A DNA stretch of 64,000 bases from Paenibacillus polymyxa (GCF_001719045.1 NZ_CP015423.1:3178501-3242500), one strand, 5' to 3'; shown: positions 42,703-52,965, counted from the first letter of the stretch. Notes: a model not told the origin generated them from the letters alone. Program-made: numbers and translations.

Positions 42703-44189
42703 AGGCGGGAGGAAAAAGTCGGAGAAAATATGCGCTCCGTTCTCTCCGGTCCCAACTTTTAGCCAGAACGTTACTCATTTTGGCTTTGCTGCTCGTATTG
42801 ATTGGTTTTCTACAATATTTTCTGATGAAAGATTTTCTGTATCGTAGTCGGGCAGAAGCTATGGATACGCAGCTGAATTCAATTCCTGCCGATTTATTGA
42901 TTAAGGATTCACAGGAGCAGAGTAGGGTAACCGCTCCCCAAGAACAAACTAATCGGAGGAATAATCGACCGGGGCCGTTTTTGTTCTGGCCGGATATGTC
43001 GCTCGCTTCTATAGATACAGACGGTACCTTCCAGAGCTTGTCCAACGAAAACGGACTTAAGCCGCCACGTCTCACCACTGAGCAATATCAAGCGATGCAG
43101 CAGAGCAAACGTATGCGTCACGGCTATCAATTAATCAGGGATGCTCAGGGGAAAGAGCAACTGGTTGTATTCCGTCCGCTCGGTCCACCTGACCGTTCGT
43201 CCGGTTTACTTCAAATGGGCGTATCCACGAATTCTATGCAAGAGCAGTTGATTAACCAGCTCCGCACCTTTATTTTATTGTCATTGATTGCGCTTGCGAT
43301 TGGGTTGGCGCTTATGCTTCCTGTGCTGCGACGCACATTGGTGCCCCTTTCCAGGATGGTCGAGGCAGTCAAACGTATTGATGCGGGCAATCTGGCCGAG
43401 CGCTTTGACGCAGAGCAGGGGCAGTATGAGGTGGATCGTTTGGCAGTTTCATTTAACGGGATGCTGGAACGGTTGGAGCATTCGTTTGCTGCCGAACGGG
43501 AATTGCAGATGCAGATGAGACGATTTATTGCGGATGCTTCCCATGAACTGCGCACCCCGCTCACATCTATTCACGGTTTCTTGGAAGTGCTGCTTCGTGG
43601 AGCAGCATCTAATCCGAAGCAGCTTCAATCGGCACTAGAAAGTATGTACGGTGAATCCAAGCGGATGAATAAACTGGTCTCTGATTTACTATTGTTGGCT
43701 AAGCTGGACCGAACACCGGAGTTGAAACTGGAGGACATACCACTAGATGCGTTGCTGTTGGAAATGAAACCGCAGCTCCTTATGCTGGCAGGTACACGTA
43801 AGGTAGTTTTTGATATGACGGCAGGTATACGGGTGTTGGCAGAGGGGGATAAAATCAAGCAGGTAGTGCTCAACCTGTTTCATAATGCTGTTCAGCATAC
43901 TGATATGGAAAGAGGTGTGATCCAGGTAAACCTGTCTGCGGGTAAGAAGTTGGTGGATATCCAAATTCGTGATAACGGACCAGGCATGAGTAAAGAACAG
44001 CTGGAGCGGATATTTGAGCGTTTTTATCGTGGAGATGAATCGCGTACACGTAGCTCAGGCGGGGCGGGCCTTGGTCTGGCCATTACACAGTCTATCGTGG
44101 AAGCACACGGCGGGAACATTACGGCTGAAAGCACACCGGGAACGGGAAGTGTATTCAAAGTAACGCTACCTTTAGCGGGAACAGTATAG
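42699..44189 (+). CDS. Sensor histidine kinase with HAMP domain
   Basis: 496 residues. Membrane helices at about 20-43 and 190-210 bracket an extracellular sensor domain of about 145 residues. HAMP (about 211-265), then HisKA with the phosphorylated His282 in ADASHELRTPLTSIHGF, then the ATP-binding domain with DNGPGMS and GGAGLGLAITQSIVEAHGG. It phosphorylates the regulator encoded just upstream. The signal is unknown; an envelope-related cue is likely given the linked glycosylation genes. Confidence 0.95.
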   Translation: MKAGGKSRRKYALRSLRSQLLARTLLILALLLVLIGFLQYFLMKDFLYRSRAEAMDTQLNSIPADLLIKDSQEQSRVTAPQEQTNRRNNRPGPFLFWPDMSLASIDTDGTFQSLSNENGLKPPRLTTEQYQAMQQSKRMRHGYQLIRDAQGKEQLVVFRPLGPPDRSSGLLQMGVSTNSMQEQLINQLRTFILLSLIALAIGLALMLPVLRRTLVPLSRMVEAVKRIDAGNLAERFDAEQGQYEVDRLAVSFNGMLERLEHSFAAERELQMQMRRFIADASHELRTPLTSIHGFLEVLLRGAASNPKQLQSALESMYGESKRMNKLVSDLLLLAKLDRTPELKLEDIPLDALLLEMKPQLLMLAGTRKVVFDMTAGIRVLAEGDKIKQVVLNLFHNAVQHTDMERGVIQVNLSAGKKLVDIQIRDNGPGMSKEQLERIFERFYRGDESRTRSSGGAGLGLAITQSIVEAHGGNITAESTPGTGSVFKVTLPLAGTV

Positions 44190-44215
44190 TTTTTAAGATT
44201 ATGGCGTAACATAAA

Positions 44216-44268
44216 AATAGCCCCCCGAACCGCAGCTTTGGTTATAACACGGCTCGGGAGGCTTTTCT
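44216..44268. terminator. Bidirectional terminator between kinase and protease genes
   Basis: AGCCCCCCGAACCG (44219-44232) pairs with CGGCTCGGGAGGCT (44250-44263) with two mismatches or G-T pairs; TTTT follows on one side and ATTTTTAT on the other. Confidence 0.85.
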
Positions 44269-44272
44269 ATTG

Positions 44273-47200
44273 TTAGTTAATCAGCGAAGCTTTTTGTAAA
44301 AGTACATGTAGCACCTTGGCGGATGCCTCACGGGTTGTAGGTGCATTCGGCTGGAAGTAGGAGGAGCCTTTGATCGCTTCTCCGTTGATAATACCTGCTG
44401 CACTTACTTTTTCAATACTGTCCTTGGCATAGCCTGCAAAGGATGAAGCATCATGGTACGGTGTGCGTGCAGGGCCATCGGCTGTAGCTTTGATTTGAAG
44501 CAGGTCTACAGCTTTACCCAGCACGACAGCAATTTCTTGACGACTGATATTAGCGTTCGGATCAAACTTGTCGCTGCTGCGACCCGTAATCAAACCAGCT
44601 TCATAAGCGGCTGCTACATCGCCGGAGTACCAGCTACCTGCCGGGATATCACTGAATGGTGCAGCAGTACCTGGTGTCAGGCCGAGTGCTCGGGTTACCA
44701 GGGCTGCAAATTCTGCACGCGTCACGTTCTTCTTCGGTGAGAAAGTCGTGTCAGTCGTGCCGTTAATCAGCAACTTGTTCGCCAGTGATTGAATTTCCGA
44801 TTGGGCATACGACGATGAAATATCTTCAAAGCTAACGGGACGTGTCGCCGCTGCATACGTCGAGAAGCCCGGACGGCTTACCTTGACGACGGTAGATCCA
44901 TCAGCCTGCTTGGTGAAGACGGATGGAACGGGATAGACATTTCCATTTGCCGTGTAGAGTACACCGGCTGTATTGGAATCAATTTGACCAGGTACGGTAA
45001 AGGATCTGCTAATAAACTGTCCTGGAGCAACTTTGAGCGATTGACTCTTGCCACCAGTGACAACATTAGCTTCAAACCCTACCGGGGTGCCGATCACATT
45101 GGAGCCTTTCAGTTTACTTGTAAAAGTGTTGCTCGCCTCTGCCTGGCTGCTGATTACCACTTCAATGCCTGCACCAGCAGGAACATTTTTCAGAGCGGAT
45201 ACTGGCAAAGCCAGAGAAGAACCTGTATTGCTTACAATCAAGCTGCTTCCTGCTGAAGCCTTGCCCAGCGTTACCAGTTGTGTGGAAGTGAGCGATGCCT
45301 TCGTCGTTTGGCCTGCTTGGCTAGTAGCCGACAGTACAATAGCTGTCGGGCTGGAACCTGCTGCTGTCACGGCAGCCTGCAAATCTGCATCGGTTACTGT
45401 CAGCGACTGTACATTATTGTTCAATGCAACGGCTGTAGTGATAGTTTTAACAGCCTGTCCTTGTTTCACAACGCTTTGAAGTGAAGGTGCAGATGTAGGG
45501 ACAGGAGTGGATGTGTTCGTTGTAGCAGAAGGTGTAGTATTGCTTCTACCGCCACCTCCACCACCTCCGCCTCCACCACTACCGCTAGATGCGGCGCTAT
45601 TATCCACGCGAATAGCTTTAGTGGCGGTGAAGAGTTTAGGGCCGTCGGCATTGCGTACGACTTCGCCGTCTTTATTCAGTTCTGGAGAACTGACTTCCAG
45701 CTTGTATACGCCGTCCTTCAAATGCTGAATCACGGGCTGACCATTAGCATCCAGAACAGGTTTTCCCTTGTCATCTAATTCGACGTAACTTCCGTCAATA
45801 TCCTTGAAGGAATATGCACCTTGTTTGAGGCGAGCATTGTCACCTTGTTCCTTGGAGGTCGTAATTCCATCGATCAGACCGATTAATTTATCATCTACGC
45901 CGTATACATAAAGCGCGATCTGGTTGGTTTTATCTGTGGTCAGGCGGAATGTCAAATCTGTTGAACGTTGAGCACCTGTACGACTCGGATAAATAATCGG
46001 GTTGGTGACACTCAAGTCCTGCAAGCCGAAGCCAGTTGTAGGATTTTCTTTGCCCACATGAACGACGAACGGCAGATGAAGTGTTGGCAGTCCGGCGCTT
46101 TTCAGAATAACTTCCCCTTCATATACACCTGTGGCTGCACCCGAATTTGGTTGTACAGACAGGAAGAACGGTTGCGATTTACCCGGTTCTGCCGAGATTG
46201 CTCCATTCGCGCCCACACCTTGCAACTGAACGGCAATGTTGCTCACGTCAGGTGTAGCAATCGGTTGAGTTGGATCAGAAGTTACATTATCATGTAAAAC
46301 GGTGCTGGCTTCATATTGCACAGTGTTAGCCGACAAGTTTTTGAGTTGAAGCTGAATCTGCTTCGCATCACTACCAGGTCGTAACACCCCGAAGCTGGCG
46401 GAAGGATTATAATTCACAACCTCCTGCCGATTAAAGTTTTTGTCGAGAATCGTAATCTTTTCGACGGTTTCCAGCAGGGCTGGCGTCTGAATCGCATTAG
46501 CGATGTTTACAAGGCCTGCACCTTGGGAATACACATCATATTGGATTTTATCCTCATCAAAGAGTGTAATCGAAGTGTTGGCGAGCGCAGCGCGGATATC
46601 AAACGGTGTCCAGTTCGGATGCTGCTGCTTCAGCAGTACAGCAAGTCCAGCCACATGTGGAGACGCCATACTTGTACCGTTGCTACGTTTGTAAGCCTGC
46701 TCATACGATGCATCTGGATAGAACTTGGCGAAAGCAGGGTAGGTTGATAAAATGCCAACCCCCGGTGCGCTCACGTCTGGTTTGATACTGAGCAGTTCAT
46801 CTCCGTTCGGTCCGCGGGAGCTGAAATCGGCCATGGTATTACCTGCATTATCTGTGCGAATATAGTCTGCTCCAAAGGAAACTGAGAACTTTTCTCCAGC
46901 GTTGTCTACGATTTGTTTAGCCAGTGCACGGCCTTCCTTACCTTTCATGTCAAAGGTTGGAATAAAGTCAAAGCTGTCACCCAAATTGGAATTAACGTAG
47001 TCATCGCGACCTGAAATACTTTCCCCTAAATCAGCTTTGGTGATGTCGCCCGCTTTCGTATTCCCATTAAAAACGATAACAGCCTTCGCGCCGTTTTTTT
47101 TCGCATTTGTGATTTTATCCACGAATGCCAAGTTGCCGCGTGAAACGAGGACGATTTTTCCTGCTAAGTCTTTCCCTTCAAAATCATCAGGTTGTCCCAG

Positions 47201-48565
47201 ATTCGCATATACGAGCTCATAAGGGGCAGTTCCCAAAATGGAGGAAAAGTCTTCTCTGCCTGTCTCCCAGCCCATCAAATTAAAATCATAATGTGCATAA
47301 GCATCATTAGTTACGGTCTTTTTCAATTCACCGTTAGCCTCCCAATAGGTGTCACGGGTGACCGAAGCTGTACCCGAGAAGCTTTTGCTCGGCGAAGTAG
47401 CTGCACCGACGGAAATCGCCAGCTGTGATGTTGCGGGAGAACCCATGGAATAAAAATAAGGGCCATCCTGTGCCGCATTACCATTCGCTATGACCGCGAC
47501 TACGCCGGAAAGTACAGCATTATTAATAGCAATGGAATCCGGGGAGTTCGGGTCCTTTTCGGAATCCGAGCCCAGCGACAGGTTAATGACGTTCATACCA
47601 TCTTTGACAGCGCGTTCAATGCCATCAATGACCTGTGCGGAGGAACCGGAGGAACGACCCGTCTTGGTATTGCGTCCAAGCACTTTATACACGTATAAGT
47701 CCGATTTATAGGAAATACCCTTTTGTACAATATCTGAGGATTTATTTGCGGCTTTACCGGCAATCGTGCCAGAGACGTGAGTACCATGTGTCGTTCCGCT
47801 AAAACCTGTGCCGTATGGGTCATTCTCTTTTTCAAGGAACGGTTCCTCGTAAGGATCGTTGTCCTGTTCAAAAGAGTCATATCCGCCTTTATAGGCTTCT
47901 TTCAAGTCCGGATGCTCATAATCGATACCGGTATCAATAACCCCGACCTTGATTCCCTCGCCATTCAATCCTTTGGCCCAGGCTTCAGGAACACCAATCT
48001 GGTCCAGCGGTGCGTTATCATAAGTGGCTTCACTGGCTGTAAGTGTTGGCGGGTCCTGTACGGGGATGGAATAATACGTTTTGTTTTCATGAATGGATTT
48101 TACGCCTGGCAGTTTAGCCAGTGCTGGAATCTTATTGGCTGGCAATGTGACCTCCAAGCCGTTAAGCACTGTGTTGTACTGGTAATTCACCTGGAGAGAA
48201 ATACCATGCTCAGCGGCTTGGTCCACGAACGTAGTTTGCTCGTTGGCAATCGCGGATTCCGCTTTTTGCTCAGATTGAGCTGTGAAAGCTTGGACGCCTG
48301 AACGTGCCGCATATTTGTCTACGGCTAAGGGCTCACCATCAAGCTGTACGATGACTCTGACCTGGCGGGAAGAGTCTGTACTTAGCTCTGGCGAAATGAA
48401 GGCCGGAGCCGCCTCAATAGTCAATGCTTGCTGAGCTTCCAAAAATGAGTTGAGTTGTAGATCTGCGGTAGCAGCAGAACTGACAGACGGCAGAGACAAG
48501 CTTACCGTCAAGGCAAGAGCGAGTGATACGACAGGTATTTTTTTCAAAATGATCGGCTTTTTCAA
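44273..48565 (-). CDS. Cell-surface subtilisin-like serine protease with PA and SLH domains
   Basis: About 1430 residues. Order: signal peptide, I9-type propeptide (about 60-170), S8 catalytic domain, then beta-rich modules, a poly-Gly/Ser linker (about 1017-1030), a second beta-rich region and three C-terminal SLH repeats. The catalytic triad is Asp211 in VIDTGID, His263 in HGTHVSG and Ser632 in NGTSMASPHVAG. A protease-associated (PA) domain is inserted at about 440-560. It resembles Bacillus Vpr with an added surface anchor. The frame opens at TTG 48583, but AAGAGGG favours the TTG at 48565. A probable nutritional protease held on the cell wall by the SLH domains. Confidence 0.92.
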   Translation of the reverse strand: MKKPIILKKIPVVSLALALTVSLSLPSVSSAATADLQLNSFLEAQQALTIEAAPAFISPELSTDSSRQVRVIVQLDGEPLAVDKYAARSGVQAFTAQSEQKAESAIANEQTTFVDQAAEHGISLQVNYQYNTVLNGLEVTLPANKIPALAKLPGVKSIHENKTYYSIPVQDPPTLTASEATYDNAPLDQIGVPEAWAKGLNGEGIKVGVIDTGIDYEHPDLKEAYKGGYDSFEQDNDPYEEPFLEKENDPYGTGFSGTTHGTHVSGTIAGKAANKSSDIVQKGISYKSDLYVYKVLGRNTKTGRSSGSSAQVIDGIERAVKDGMNVINLSLGSDSEKDPNSPDSIAINNAVLSGVVAVIANGNAAQDGPYFYSMGSPATSQLAISVGAATSPSKSFSGTASVTRDTYWEANGELKKTVTNDAYAHYDFNLMGWETGREDFSSILGTAPYELVYANLGQPDDFEGKDLAGKIVLVSRGNLAFVDKITNAKKNGAKAVIVFNGNTKAGDITKADLGESISGRDDYVNSNLGDSFDFIPTFDMKGKEGRALAKQIVDNAGEKFSVSFGADYIRTDNAGNTMADFSSRGPNGDELLSIKPDVSAPGVGILSTYPAFAKFYPDASYEQAYKRSNGTSMASPHVAGLAVLLKQQHPNWTPFDIRAALANTSITLFDEDKIQYDVYSQGAGLVNIANAIQTPALLETVEKITILDKNFNRQEVVNYNPSASFGVLRPGSDAKQIQLQLKNLSANTVQYEASTVLHDNVTSDPTQPIATPDVSNIAVQLQGVGANGAISAEPGKSQPFFLSVQPNSGAATGVYEGEVILKSAGLPTLHLPFVVHVGKENPTTGFGLQDLSVTNPIIYPSRTGAQRSTDLTFRLTTDKTNQIALYVYGVDDKLIGLIDGITTSKEQGDNARLKQGAYSFKDIDGSYVELDDKGKPVLDANGQPVIQHLKDGVYKLEVSSPELNKDGEVVRNADGPKLFTATKAIRVDNSAASSGSGGGGGGGGGGRSNTTPSATTNTSTPVPTSAPSLQSVVKQGQAVKTITTAVALNNNVQSLTVTDADLQAAVTAAGSSPTAIVLSATSQAGQTTKASLTSTQLVTLGKASAGSSLIVSNTGSSLALPVSALKNVPAGAGIEVVISSQAEASNTFTSKLKGSNVIGTPVGFEANVVTGGKSQSLKVAPGQFISRSFTVPGQIDSNTAGVLYTANGNVYPVPSVFTKQADGSTVVKVSRPGFSTYAAATRPVSFEDISSSYAQSEIQSLANKLLINGTTDTTFSPKKNVTRAEFAALVTRALGLTPGTAAPFSDIPAGSWYSGDVAAAYEAGLITGRSSDKFDPNANISRQEIAVVLGKAVDLLQIKATADGPARTPYHDASSFAGYAKDSIEKVSAAGIINGEAIKGSSYFQPNAPTTREASAKVLHVLLQKASLIN

Positions 48566-48927
48566 AGATTTCCCTCTTTTCAATCAAAATATGATATGTC
48601 TACATACTAGGATTTGAAGCCACTGCCGTTGTTCTCACGCCTCCCTTAATATCTAAAATAATAGAATTGACCACTGGTGACTAACTTGCCAGTTTTGAGG
48701 CATATCTTACCATATTGGTGGGATATATTACTATATGTTTTTTATATTTTTAGAAAAAATAAGGGTAACATTACATGTAGATTCCATGGAAATGTTATGA
48801 ATTTACTAGATTATTTTTGAAAACAATCAAAGGGGAATGGGAGAATGCGAGATTTAATGATATAATCTGCATTGGAATTGTTGAGGTTTCACAATCATGT
48901 AAAATGCCTAAGGCAAAGGAGTCGATT
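48566..48927. other. Intergenic region between protease and pyrophosphatase genes
   Basis: 362 bp, AT-rich. It holds the protease ribosome site at the left and an extended -10 promoter (48858-48866) for ppaC at the right. Nothing else is recognisable. Confidence 0.5.
48858..48866 (+). promoter_or_regulatory. Extended -10 promoter of ppaC
   Basis: TGATATAAT: a perfect TATAAT with the TG extension. No clear -35 box. The leader would be about 55 nt. Confidence 0.5.
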
Positions 48928-49863
48928 ATGTTGGCAAAAACGTTGATTTTCGGGCATAAAAATCCGGATACGGATACCATTTGCTCAGCTATTGCTTATG
49001 CAGACTTAAAAACCAAACTGGGCGCGGACGTAGAGCCGGTTCGTCTGGGCGAGGTGAACGGGGAAACCCAGTATGCACTGGATTATTTCAAAGTGAGCGC
49101 GCCACGTCTGGTTGAGCAGGTTGCTGCTGAAACGGACAACGTCATTCTGGTCGATCATAATGAACGCCAGCAAAGCGCCGCTGATATTGACAAGGTACGT
49201 GTAACTGAAGTCATCGACCATCACCGGATCGCTAACTTTGAAACAAGCCAGCCGTTATACTTCCGAGCTGAGCCAGTGGGTTGCACAGCCACCATTTTGA
49301 ACAAGCTCTACAAGGAAAATGGTATAGCGATTCCGAAAGAAATCGCAGGTCTAATGTTGTCCGCGATTATTTCCGATTCCCTGTTGTTTAAATCCCCAAC
49401 TTGCACGGATCAAGACGTAGCTGCTGCTCGTGAACTGGCTGAAATTGCTGGTGTAGATGCAGATCGTTACGGTTTTGACTTGCTTAAAGCGGGAGCTGAT
49501 TTGAGTGGTCATACCATTGAACAGTTAGTAAGTCTGGATGCCAAAGAATTTCAGATGAATGGTCGCAAAGTGGAAATTGCTCAAGTGAACGCAGTAGACG
49601 TCAACGATGTGCTATCGCGTCAAGCTGACCTAGAAGCTGCATTATCCCAAACCATTGAGGCCAAAAATCTCGATCTGTTCCTGTTCGTTGTAACAGACAT
49701 CGTGAACAGTGATTCCATTGGTATTGCCATGGGAAGCCAAGCACAAGCGGTTGAGAAAGCCTATAATGTTCAGTTGGACGACAATAAGGCTGTTCTAAAA
49801 GGCGTTGTATCGCGCAAATCGCAAATTGTGCCTGTATTGACTGACGCTTTTAACAGTTTGTAA
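48928..49863 (+). CDS. ppaC: Manganese-dependent inorganic pyrophosphatase (DHH family)
   Basis: 311 residues, the family's normal length. The DHH-type metal motifs are seen: [14 protein letters not shown] near the N-terminus, VDHNE, and EVIDHHRI. The C-terminal domain carries the substrate-binding segment ending [10 protein letters not shown]. It hydrolyses pyrophosphate in the cytosol. The frame is open from 48817, but AAAGGAG fixes the ATG at 48928. A bidirectional terminator follows. Confidence 0.95.
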   Translation: MLAKTLIFGHKNPDTDTICSAIAYADLKTKLGADVEPVRLGEVNGETQYALDYFKVSAPRLVEQVAAETDNVILVDHNERQQSAADIDKVRVTEVIDHHRIANFETSQPLYFRAEPVGCTATILNKLYKENGIAIPKEIAGLMLSAIISDSLLFKSPTCTDQDVAAARELAEIAGVDADRYGFDLLKAGADLSGHTIEQLVSLDAKEFQMNGRKVEIAQVNAVDVNDVLSRQADLEAALSQTIEAKNLDLFLFVVTDIVNSDSIGIAMGSQAQAVEKAYNVQLDDNKAVLKGVVSRKSQIVPVLTDAFNSL

Positions 49864-49869
49864 TGATAA

Positions 49870-49930
49870 ATAATAAGCCTCCTGAGCCCGACTGCATAAT
49901 GGCAGTGGAAGCAGGAGGCTTATTTTTATT
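49870..49930. terminator. Bidirectional terminator after ppaC
   Basis: AATAAGCCTCCTG (49872-49884) pairs perfectly with CAGGAGGCTTATT (49912-49924), followed by TTTATTTC. It lies between convergent genes. Confidence 0.9.
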
Positions 49931-50849
49931 TCTTCAGTTCTGCCAGGACATCTCCGATGCGGAATTCAAATGCCAATTTCAACTGATCGCTCATCAGATG
50001 CCAGGCGTTTTCAGCTACAGCGAGATCGCCGCTATGAGTAAAGGCATGTGCGGCACCCATGTATTTTTTATACTTCACGGGGACATCTGCTTCAATCAGC
50101 CGTTTGGCATACAACTCGGCTTCGTCAGCCAAGGAGTCCAACTCCGCGGTTATGATCAGAGCAGGAGGGAGATTATGTAGTGATTCTGCAAAAATGGGGG
50201 AAACCAACGGATTTCGCGCCTCATCTGGTGAGTTCAGATAACTTTCATTAAAGATCTTTGCTACTCGTGGCGGGATCCCCTTCTCGAATTGGGGTTTCAA
50301 TTTGGGATCTGTAGCAATATCCAGTGGTGGGTAATCCAGTACCTGATATACAATCGGAAATTCCTTGCGCTCCCGGGCCATAAGACACAGCGCTGCCGCT
50401 AGATTGCCACCCGCACTGTGTCCCCCGACCGCAATGCGTTGAGGATCTACGTTAAGCACATCAGGATGCTTGTACAACCATTGGGTCACCTCATAGCTTT
50501 CCTGTAGCGGGATAGGGAATTTATGTTCTGGGGCCAAGCGATAATCGACATTAACGACGACGCAATTCGCACGTTCAGCAATGACCGGGCACCAGGGATC
50601 ATCCATTTCGGCGCTACCCATTACAAAACCGCTGCCATGGAAATTAACGAATACAGGGAGTGGATCAGCAGACCGGTGAGAAGGTTCATATACAATCACC
50701 CTGGAGTCACCAATAGAGGTGGGGATGATCCTTTCCTTCCGATGTACTTTGGGAGAATGCGAAGGTTTGAAATCGGACGCAGCTACCATTCTGCCAGCCG
50801 ATATGCGAGCAAGTTTGACGAACAGTTTTTGTCTCAGTCTTCGCACCAT
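49926..50849 (-). CDS. Alpha/beta hydrolase, hormone-sensitive-lipase family esterase
   Basis: 307 residues. VNFHGSGFVMGS is the HGG-type oxyanion motif (HGSG here), GGHSAGGNLAAALC holds the nucleophile serine, ELDSLADEAE the acid residue and AAHAFTH the histidine. No clear signal peptide; the basic N-terminus is cytosolic. Its start overlaps the MarR-type gene by 16 bases, so the regulator is upstream in the same operon. The substrate is unknown. Confidence 0.9.
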   Translation of the reverse strand: MVRRLRQKLFVKLARISAGRMVAASDFKPSHSPKVHRKERIIPTSIGDSRVIVYEPSHRSADPLPVFVNFHGSGFVMGSAEMDDPWCPVIAERANCVVVNVDYRLAPEHKFPIPLQESYEVTQWLYKHPDVLNVDPQRIAVGGHSAGGNLAAALCLMARERKEFPIVYQVLDYPPLDIATDPKLKPQFEKGIPPRVAKIFNESYLNSPDEARNPLVSPIFAESLHNLPPALIITAELDSLADEAELYAKRLIEADVPVKYKKYMGAAHAFTHSGDLAVAENAWHLMSDQLKLAFEFRIGDVLAELKK

Positions 50850-51376
50850 TTTTCTCTCTCCTCTCTGGAGTCGGTTAGACGCGAACCTTTAACATCTTCA
50901 AACGCAGAACGTACGCGTGACAAATAGGTTTGGAACTGACAGATTTCCGACTCACTAAAGTCTGACATCAGACGTGAAGCCAGCCCTACGAAAAACGGAT
51001 CCATCTGTTGAATTTTACTTCTTCCTTTATCGTTCAGGGACACGAACACTCCCCGCTTGTCATTGGGATCGTCATATTTATTAATGAATCCCTCTTGTTC
51101 GAGAGAAATAACCATAGAACTGATTGCTGCCCGGCTTACACCCATCTTATCAGCCAAAGCAGAAGGAGATGACATTTCATCTCTTTGCGCTGAAAGTACA
51201 CAAAGCGCAATATATTGCCCGTAGGAGAGACCAAATTCACGTGAACGTTTTTCCATATTTTTGCGTATTTCATACGTTATGGAAAATAAATCTACCAAAA
51301 CACCAATCGGTTTATTGCCACCTGGAAAGAGATTATAGGCCAGTTGACGAATTTCGGAGTCCAAAAAAAAGAACAT
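50834..51376 (-). CDS. MarR-family transcriptional regulator
   Basis: About 180 residues. The winged helix reads SSPSALADKMGVSRAAISSM, then IVSLEQEGFINKYDDPNDKRGVFVSLNDKG, the classic MarR wing with its DxRxxxV pattern. GAGGTGG sets the ATG at 51376. It is cotranscribed with the esterase gene. AT-rich inverted repeats just upstream (51393-51424) probably form its autoregulatory operator. Confidence 0.93.
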   Translation of the reverse strand: MFFFLDSEIRQLAYNLFPGGNKPIGVLVDLFSITYEIRKNMEKRSREFGLSYGQYIALCVLSAQRDEMSSPSALADKMGVSRAAISSMVISLEQEGFINKYDDPNDKRGVFVSLNDKGRSKIQQMDPFFVGLASRLMSDFSESEICQFQTYLSRVRSAFEDVKGSRLTDSREEREKWCED

Positions 51377-51392
51377 GCGATCCACCTCGATG

Positions 51393-51424
51393 TAGTTAAT
51401 TAGTTAACTGTAATTTAATTAACC
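51393..51424. promoter_or_regulatory. Candidate MarR operator
   Basis: AGTTAATTAGTTAACT at 51394-51409 is a near-perfect inverted repeat, followed by TTTAATTAACC (51414-51424). The pair sits 17 bp upstream of the regulator start. Confidence 0.5.
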
Positions 51425-51486
51425 ACTGGTTGCAATGATTTATACAAACTTTGTTCCGCATTTTTTTAAAATATATCTGTAAAACG

Positions 51487-52452
51487 TCATATCCAGGGAC
51501 CGATACACTGATCGAGGCTCTGATTCACAAAGGCTTGTATGGAGGGCTGACGCAGGGTACGTCCTTCTTGCCACCGCCACTCACTATATTGAACCTTGGC
51601 GGTATACATGGGTTGCACCCAAAATGCATCTTGATGCCGATCCGGTTTATTGCTAAAAGGTCGCTCCGATATGGTATGTGGCAGCAGGCGCTCGGTAAGC
51701 TGACGCCAATCTTCCCGAGTCAGCTTACCTGTACCCACATGCCCGATATAGCGCAGCATGCCTTGTTTATCATATTGGCCCAGCAACACAGCATTGATAA
51801 TGCCTCCGTTTAGGGTATAGCCACCGATGACGGCAATGATATCGCCATAATTTTTGACCTTGACCCATCGTCCGTCTTTTCCGCCCAATGTGTACGGACT
51901 ATCCAGCTTTTTACACACAATGCCTTCCATTCCTTGGCTGCACATGACCTGAAATAGAGCTTGTCCATCAGGATGAGCGGGAGCCAGTTGAATCCGTTCA
52001 TTCGGTATGATGATCTGATGCAGCAGTTCAAGCCTTTCCTGTAACGGTTTAAGATGAACCCACTCCCCGTTCAGATAAACAATATCAAACAACATGTAAG
52101 TAGCGGGTACAGCTTCATAGGCTGACTGAATTCGATCCGTTCGACGAATCAGATCCCTTCGCATAATTTCATGGAACGATGGCTTACCGTCGGCACCGAG
52201 TGCGATCATTTCCCCGTCCAATATGACCGAATCAGCCTTACAGTAGGAGGGGAAGAGAGCAAGCTCCGGGTATAAAAGCGTTCGTTCGTGCTGTTTGCGG
52301 TTGAACAGACGCGTGCTGCCCTGGTCGTGATACGTCAAAATTCTCGTACCGTCCCATTTTATTTCGTAACGCCAAAGGCCTGTTGCATCTACAGGTACTT
52401 TTTCGCTCAGTTCCGGTTCAAACGGGATGACAGGTTTTAATTCCGTACGCAA
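51487..52452 (-). CDS. ATP-dependent DNA ligase, LigD ligase-domain type, stand-alone
   Basis: 321 residues. The adenylation motif is YEIKWDGTR (catalytic Lys in KWDG). DSVILDGEMIAL is motif III and EGIVCKKLD is motif IV, followed by an OB-fold domain. It matches the ligase part of bacterial non-homologous end-joining LigD, without polymerase or nuclease domains, and no Ku gene lies in the window. Start TTG after AGGGAGG. The gene stands alone. Confidence 0.9.
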   Translation of the reverse strand: MRTELKPVIPFEPELSEKVPVDATGLWRYEIKWDGTRILTYHDQGSTRLFNRKQHERTLLYPELALFPSYCKADSVILDGEMIALGADGKPSFHEIMRRDLIRRTDRIQSAYEAVPATYMLFDIVYLNGEWVHLKPLQERLELLHQIIIPNERIQLAPAHPDGQALFQVMCSQGMEGIVCKKLDSPYTLGGKDGRWVKVKNYGDIIAVIGGYTLNGGIINAVLLGQYDKQGMLRYIGHVGTGKLTREDWRQLTERLLPHTISERPFSNKPDRHQDAFWVQPMYTAKVQYSEWRWQEGRTLRQPSIQAFVNQSLDQCIGPWI

Positions 52453-52652
52453 CGCAGCACCTCCCTTGCCTTCATTGGAATAAATATAGTGTCGACGATA
52501 GATCTTATTTTATGTATGTGATGTTTCGCTGATTCCTAAATAGGGGAATGATAAGGATATCTTGCGCCGGCATGAAGTGATTGCAGTAATTCGTAATTCG
52601 TTAGCATGGAGTTGTAACGGGATGTTCTTCAGTCAGAAAGGAGATTGGTTTC

Positions 52653-52928
52653 ATGAGACAAATTCGCGAGGAGGACCATGCAGTAGTCATGGTGGATGAT
52701 GGGCAGGTAGTTGCAGAAGTAGGCTATAAATCCATAGATGACCACTCGTTGGTCATTGACCATACATTTGTATCCGAGCAGTTACGGGGTCAAAAAATCG
52801 GCAAGGAGCTTATCGACCGAGTGGTTGATATGGCAAGGAATGAGCATAAAAAGGTTATTCCTGCTTGCTCGTACGCGCTTGCTCTGTTCAAGCGCCATAA
52901 GGAATACAGTGACGTATGGCAGCAATGA
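52653..52928 (+). CDS. Small GNAT-like acetyltransferase (YidJ-type)
   Basis: 91 residues. It fits the short GNAT family related to YidJ, with VIDHTFVSEQLRGQKIGKEL (the acetyl-CoA loop) and VIPACSYALALFKRH near the end. These proteins are half the size of normal GNATs. Substrate unknown. AAAGGAG precedes the ATG. Single gene with a terminator downstream. Confidence 0.88.
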   Translation: MRQIREEDHAVVMVDDGQVVAEVGYKSIDDHSLVIDHTFVSEQLRGQKIGKELIDRVVDMARNEHKKVIPACSYALALFKRHKEYSDVWQQ

Positions 52929-52965
52929 ATATGGATCATCAAGGCTGCTTAATTGCATAACCGAT

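Noticed and set aside
45507..45728. Poly-proline frame opposite the protease linker
   Set aside because: It is the reverse reading of the glycine-rich linker in the subtilase gene.
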